Source: Burkholderiaceae bacterium | Lineage (GTDB): Bacteria; Pseudomonadota; Gammaproteobacteria; Burkholderiales; Burkholderiaceae_C | Length of the DNA: 5,562 nt | NCBI GenBank assembly: GCA_017999135.1 | Contig: JAGOBT010000250.1 | Location: forward strand, 1 to 5,562 | Direction of reading: 5' to 3' | In this document: one piece after another, positions 5,546-5,562 of the stretch | How the letters are laid out: the number at the start of each line of letters is the position of its first letter | Numbering within the stretch: position 1 is the stretch's first letter | The notes under the pieces: generated by a model | The model's input: only the letters and a program-made list of their open reading frames with translations | What the model was told of the DNA's origin: nothing | Database searches by the model: none | Program-made: the position numbers and the translations under genes

Positions 5546-5562
5546 GGCGATGCCAGTGTGCC

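Overview
The window is dense coding DNA with very high GC (about 70% by eye) and strong G/C bias at third codon positions. There are no rRNA, tRNA, CRISPR or insertion-sequence signals. Gene families and codon style suggest a high-GC proteobacterium, most likely a betaproteobacterium of the Burkholderiales. That placement is an inference from style, not from a marker gene.

The left half (1-2440, + strand) is the 3' part of an ABC-importer operon of the nucleoside/BMP type. It holds the C-terminal end of a two-domain ATPase (cut by the window edge) and two integral-membrane permeases. The three genes overlap by 11 and 8 bp, so they are probably translationally coupled. The substrate-binding lipoprotein expected for such a system is not in the window.

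The right half (2441-5545, - strand) is a tight four-gene operon. In transcription order it encodes a FAD-dependent aromatic-hydroxylase-type monooxygenase, a 64-residue protein resembling DUF2783, a short-chain dehydrogenase/reductase, and a small cupin of the 2,4'-dihydroxyacetophenone dioxygenase type. Gaps are 15 bp, a 1-base TGATG overlap, and 13 bp. The set looks like a catabolic module for an aromatic compound, in which the flavoenzyme hydroxylates, the SDR oxidises or reduces a carbonyl/alcohol, and the cupin cleaves a C-C bond. The actual substrate cannot be read from the sequence.

The two operons converge with no intergenic bases: the stop codon of the last permease directly abuts the stop codon of the cupin, inside a perfect 14-bp palindrome. 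No non-coding stretch exceeds about 20 bases, so promoters for both operons must lie outside the window.
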